From JBEVEP01 sp040512755 (GTDB taxonomy: Bacteria; Pseudomonadota; Alphaproteobacteria; Rhizobiales; Rhizobiaceae): DNA of 16,190 nt. The translations under genes were made by a program, and so were the position numbers. The stretch spans positions 1 through 16,190 of the forward strand of contig JBEVEP010000418.1 in NCBI GenBank assembly GCA_040512755.1, given 5' to 3'. This document shows, piece after piece, positions 13,992 to 16,190 of the stretch (position 1 is the first letter of the stretch; the number at the start of each line of letters is the position of its first letter). The notes below the pieces were generated by a model. It saw only the letters and a program-made list of their open reading frames with translations. It made no database searches and was not told where the DNA came from.

Positions 13992-14645
13992 TCGATATCC
14001 TCCCGGGGTTCACAATCATGAATCGAAGTCGAGCTCGAAGAGCCTGCCCAGCCATTCATGCAGTGGGAAGTATTTCCGGCAGCGTGTCACGACCTAAGCC
14101 AGCTGAGCAGAGGGCACCATTACTGCCCATCTCACTTGGCCTACGAAAGACTGTCGCCGCTCCCTATGACGGTGACGCCCTTGAAGCCGGAAACGGGGGA
14201 AGGCTATGTCATTAAAAACGCAGGCGCAAGCAAAAACCGCCACTTCCTTTCGCATCGCAATATGGTTTTTTGCTGCATTGCAAACAATGATAATAATCGA
14301 CGAATACACTTTCGATATAATTTTTTGTAAAAAATTTCATAAAGCAAATTTACTCGTATAACATACATTCCTGTTGGTGAATTATAACTTCGGATTATAA
14401 ATAGTAATTCACGTTAACTTTTATTGTGACTGTCAGAATGTATCTGCATCCATTCCCGTTGGATGCCGAGTAGGCGGCACATCGACTGGGCTTCGAATAG
14501 TATTGAGAGTTTGGGCAAGTGGGCGTCAACAGGCCTGAAACGGAGGCTGGAGGGCCGCTTCAGCTATCCTCCTTTCGTCCTATATGACAGGTTGACTGGA
14601 GCGGCCGGGTGCCGCCAACTCACTGGTGGAATGGAGGTGTTGCCG
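13992..14645. promoter_or_regulatory. Divergent regulatory region between xoxF and the small secreted Cys protein gene
   Basis: A 654-base gap with no credible gene. Its centre (about 14280-14430) is strikingly AT-rich for this GC-rich DNA. It holds three inverted repeats: AATTTTTT (14319-14326) with AAAAAATT (14329-14336); GTGAATTA (14377-14384) with TAATTCAC (14405-14412), which encloses two TTATAA copies; and GCATCCA (14446-14452) with TGGATGC (14460-14466). It must contain the xoxF promoter and probably the divergent one. Exact -35/-10 boxes are not convincing by eye. Confidence 0.55.
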
Positions 14646-14987
14646 ATGAAGACCTCGATTGCATTGCCCCTTCTAATGTTGACAGCGGCCGCTGCAAACT
14701 CAGCTCCCGCCAGCGGTGACTATCCCACCGCGGCGCTTGCGGATTATGTGCTTGGATGTATGCGGTCGAACGGCGAAACGCGGGATATGCTCGAGCGCTG
14801 TTCGTGTTCGATCGACGTGATCGCATCGATCGTTCCGTACGAGCGCTACGTTGCAGCAGAAACCTTCAGGCGTATGGCGCAAACGACCGGCGAAGCCAGC
14901 GGGCTGTTTCGGGAAAGCGCCCCCGCAAAGGCTGCCGGCACCGAACTCCGTCGCGCACAGGCCGAAGCCGACGTGCGCTGCTTCTAG
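14646..14987 (+). CDS. Small secreted four-cysteine hypothetical protein divergent from xoxF
   Basis: The ATG at 14646 is preceded by GGAGGTG (8 bases away) and begins a clear signal peptide (1-20, ending AAANSA). Upstream in-frame codons would bury it, so they are rejected. The mature part is about 93 residues with cysteines at 38, 52, 54 and 112. The middle, LERCSCSIDVIASIVPYERY, has a CXC pair and looks like a helix-rich periplasmic domain with one or two disulfides. There is no CXXCH, so it is not a c-type cytochrome. No named family is recognised. Because it faces xoxF across a shared regulatory region, a role in folding, metal handling or electron transfer for XoxF/XoxG is plausible but inferred. 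Confidence 0.75.
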   Translation: MKTSIALPLLMLTAAAANSAPASGDYPTAALADYVLGCMRSNGETRDMLERCSCSIDVIASIVPYERYVAAETFRRMAQTTGEASGLFRESAPAKAAGTELRRAQAEADVRCF

Positions 14988-15054
14988 CGCCGAGCGCAGC
15001 CAACTCAATCAGATTTCTTCTCGATAGCCTCATCGTGCGCGAGCCGTAGGTCAG

Positions 15055-15264
15055 TCAAAGCGTTTCACTCTTGTCGGGGAACGTACACTTCCAGCGCTTG
15101 ACGCTGTGGCGCGGATGAGTCTGAGACCATTTGGCGATCTCGGGCGGCGCAAGCGACATGCATTGGACAAGCGATCCGCGACTCTGAAAATAGAGATGCT
15201 CGTCGTGGCAATTGGTGGGATTGGCAGTCAGGCAGACCGTTAGAACGAGATCGACCAAGTCCAT
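15055..15264 (-). CDS. Small four-cysteine conserved-looking hypothetical protein (69 aa)
   Basis: The product begins MDLVDLVLTVCLTANPTNCH and ends KRWKCTFPDKSETL, with cysteines at 11, 19, 35 and 60 and a central APPEIAKWSQTHP segment. GGAGGTG lies 5 bases before the ATG. The even cysteine count and compact size suggest a disulfide-bonded or metal-binding fold. From memory, similar short proteins occur in many rhizobia, but I cannot name a family. There is only a short hydrophobic start, not a clear cleavable signal. It converges with the secreted Cys protein gene, whose stop lies 67 bases away, and no operon partner is seen. Confidence 0.7.
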   Translation of the reverse strand: MDLVDLVLTVCLTANPTNCHDEHLYFQSRGSLVQCMSLAPPEIAKWSQTHPRHSVKRWKCTFPDKSETL

Positions 15265-15576
15265 TCAGCACCTCCAGCGATGTCGCGGCGTTTGCCGGCC
15301 CGGAGTCAGGTCCGGCTGCAAACGGGTTCCTCAAGGTGCCCGATAAGGAACGCAGCCGAAAGCTACGCGCACAGTCCAGTGCGCGTCAACATAAGCGAAA
15401 TTCATCTGGAACCACGTCTAAGGTGTGACCCTCCGCACAGTTGACATCCGTACGCTGCCGTCTAGCTTCTCACAGCATGCAGGCGCCGTGATCGGCCCGA
15501 AGGTCGGAACTCCGTTTGCCCGCGAAATAAGCGCATGCCGGAGGGTCCAAGGCATCGGCATACGCCCAAGTCGTCA

Positions 15577-15650
15577 AGTGTGGTGGATTTGAAGTTCCTG
15601 TCATTCCCATGGCATCCGCGTTCAGGAACTTCAAATCCGTAAACCACACT
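15577..15650. repeat. Long imperfect palindrome 1, bounded by AGTGTGG/CCACACT
   Basis: The left arm 15577-15600 and right arm 15623-15650 are complementary over 24 bases except for a 4-base insertion (GTAA, 15639-15642) in the right arm. The loop is 22 bases. Each arm ends with the 7-mer AGTGTGG or its complement, and the inner part contains GATTTGAAGTTCCTG. Confidence 0.8.
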
Positions 15651-15667
15651 AGATTCAATAAGTTGGT

Positions 15668-15739
15668 AGTGTGGCTTTGAATCCGAAATTCGATCTGAGC
15701 CTCGCTCCAAGGTAATACGAATTTCGGATTCGCCACACT
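15668..15739. repeat. Long imperfect palindrome 2, same terminal 7-mer
   Basis: The left arm 15668-15692 and right arm 15718-15739 pair over 22 bases apart from a TTT insertion (15776-less numbering: 15676-15678) in the left arm, with a 25-base loop. The outer ends are again AGTGTGG and CCACACT; the inner part, GAATCCGAAATTCG, differs from palindrome 1. It ends 31 bases before the cytochrome c start codon. Confidence 0.8.
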
Positions 15740-15770
15740 AGTGCACTTTGACGATCAAAGAGGAAATGCC

Positions 15771-16148
15771 ATGCGTGCAATCGCGCTTTTTGCCGCCATG
15801 TCCGTCGGGCTGCTGGTGGCAGGTCAATCCCAGGCACAGGACGCCGCAGCCGGGGAGAAGGTCTTCACCAAATGCAAGGCTTGTCACGTCGCCGACGAGG
15901 ACAAGAACAAGATCGGTCCTTCGCTCAAGGGCCTCATTGGCCGAACGGCCGGCACACATGCGGACTTCAAATATTCACCGGCGATGGTTGATGCGGGCAA
16001 GGGCGGTTTGGTTTGGGACGACGCCAAGCTCACGGAGTATCTTCACGACCCAAAGGGCATGGTGAAGGGCACGAAAATGGCGTTTCCCGGCCTGAAAAAG
16101 GACGACGAGATCGCCAATGTAATCGCCTATCTGAAGCAATTTCCCTAA
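15771..16148 (+). CDS. Small soluble mitochondrial-type cytochrome c (c2/c550 class)
   Basis: A 125-residue exported class I cytochrome. The signal peptide is about residues 1-22 (ending SQAQ), heme attaches at CKACH (C35, C38, H39), and the axial methionine is M103 in GTKMAFPGL, followed by the usual C-terminal helix VIAYLKQF. The ATG at 15771 follows GAGG by 7 bases. An upstream GTG at 15741 would put a polar extension before the signal and is rejected. Such proteins shuttle electrons between the bc1 complex or periplasmic dehydrogenases and terminal oxidases. Here it could take electrons from XoxG, but it is separated from the xox operon by two small genes, so this is inference. Unusually long palindromes precede it. 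Confidence 0.92.
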   Translation: MRAIALFAAMSVGLLVAGQSQAQDAAAGEKVFTKCKACHVADEDKNKIGPSLKGLIGRTAGTHADFKYSPAMVDAGKGGLVWDDAKLTEYLHDPKGMVKGTKMAFPGLKKDDEIANVIAYLKQFP

Positions 16149-16190
16149 GCGAAACAACTGCGCTGCACTGGTTCATACCGGTGGCTGTCA

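Larger units (their letters stand above)
15265..15770. other. Long intergenic region before the cytochrome c gene
   Basis: 506 bases without a credible gene. It holds an 8-bp GC hairpin (15365-15372 with 15379-15386), an isolated TTGACA (15441-15446) that could be a -35 box for the cytochrome gene although no good -10 follows, and the two long palindromes listed separately. Reverse-strand frames that read through the palindromes are probably not real genes. Confidence 0.5.

Noticed and set aside
15470..15736. Reverse-strand 88-codon frame through the palindromes, and an overlapping 82-codon frame
   Set aside because: The coding sequence is largely the inverted repeats themselves, with no ribosome site; read as a repeat, not a gene.
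15577..15739. CRISPR array
   Set aside because: Only two palindromes with different inner sequences, no regular direct repeats and spacers, no cas genes.
1..16190. tRNA, rRNA, transposase or integrase genes
   Set aside because: None was recognised on either strand; no terminal inverted repeats flank a transposase-like frame.

Overview
The window looks like chromosomal DNA of a rhizobial-type alphaproteobacterium (Hyphomicrobiales, probably a Mesorhizobium/Phyllobacteriaceae relative). The evidence is the GC-rich coding sequence, an inositol 2-dehydrogenase-like fragment, a typical alphaproteobacterial bS21, a mitochondrial-type cytochrome c, and a XoxF-type methanol dehydrogenase locus. This placement comes from recognising protein families, not from a search.

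Layout. 1-964: the 3' end of an iolG-like dehydrogenase converges on a reverse-strand cupin gene, with a strong hairpin between them. 1112-4055: a two-gene forward unit encodes a membrane-bound dCache-HAMP class III nucleotide cyclase and an exported ankyrin-repeat/cytochrome c fusion. 4154-5849: small genes, namely a 62-aa hypothetical, reverse-strand rpsU (bS21) followed by an unlisted 58-aa gene, a basic 68-aa protein that probably starts at TTG, and a possible 78-aa reverse gene. 5850-6108 holds no convincing gene.

6109-13991 is the core of the window, all on the reverse strand. In transcription order it is xoxF (lanthanide-type PQQ methanol dehydrogenase), xoxG (its cytochrome c), xoxJ (periplasmic partner), pqqA (a 31-codon peptide gene), pqqB, pqqC, pqqD, pqqE, and an aldose 1-epimerase-like gene. 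pqqB/C, C/D and D/E overlap by 4 bases (GTGA or ATGA), which implies translational coupling. XoxF carries the Asp-Tyr-Asp signature (D327, D329) of rare-earth-dependent enzymes. The locus therefore encodes an almost self-contained alcohol-oxidation module: PqqA is processed by PqqE/PqqD and then PqqB/PqqC into PQQ, which loads into XoxF with a lanthanide; XoxF passes electrons to XoxG, and XoxJ assists. No mxaI, no pqqF/G protease and no formaldehyde-oxidation genes are visible.

13992-16190: an AT-rich divergent regulatory region separates xoxF from a small secreted four-cysteine protein. Next come a reverse-strand 69-aa four-cysteine protein, a 500-bp intergenic region with two tandem long palindromes bounded by the same 7-mer, and a small soluble cytochrome c. 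That cytochrome could accept electrons from XoxG, which is inference.

The least ordinary items are the ankyrin-cytochrome c fusion beside a cyclase that lacks the usual adenine-selecting lysine, the twin palindromes before the cytochrome c gene, the paired stem-loops in the xoxF-xoxG gap, the inverted repeats in the pqqA leader, and the small secreted Cys protein divergent from xoxF.
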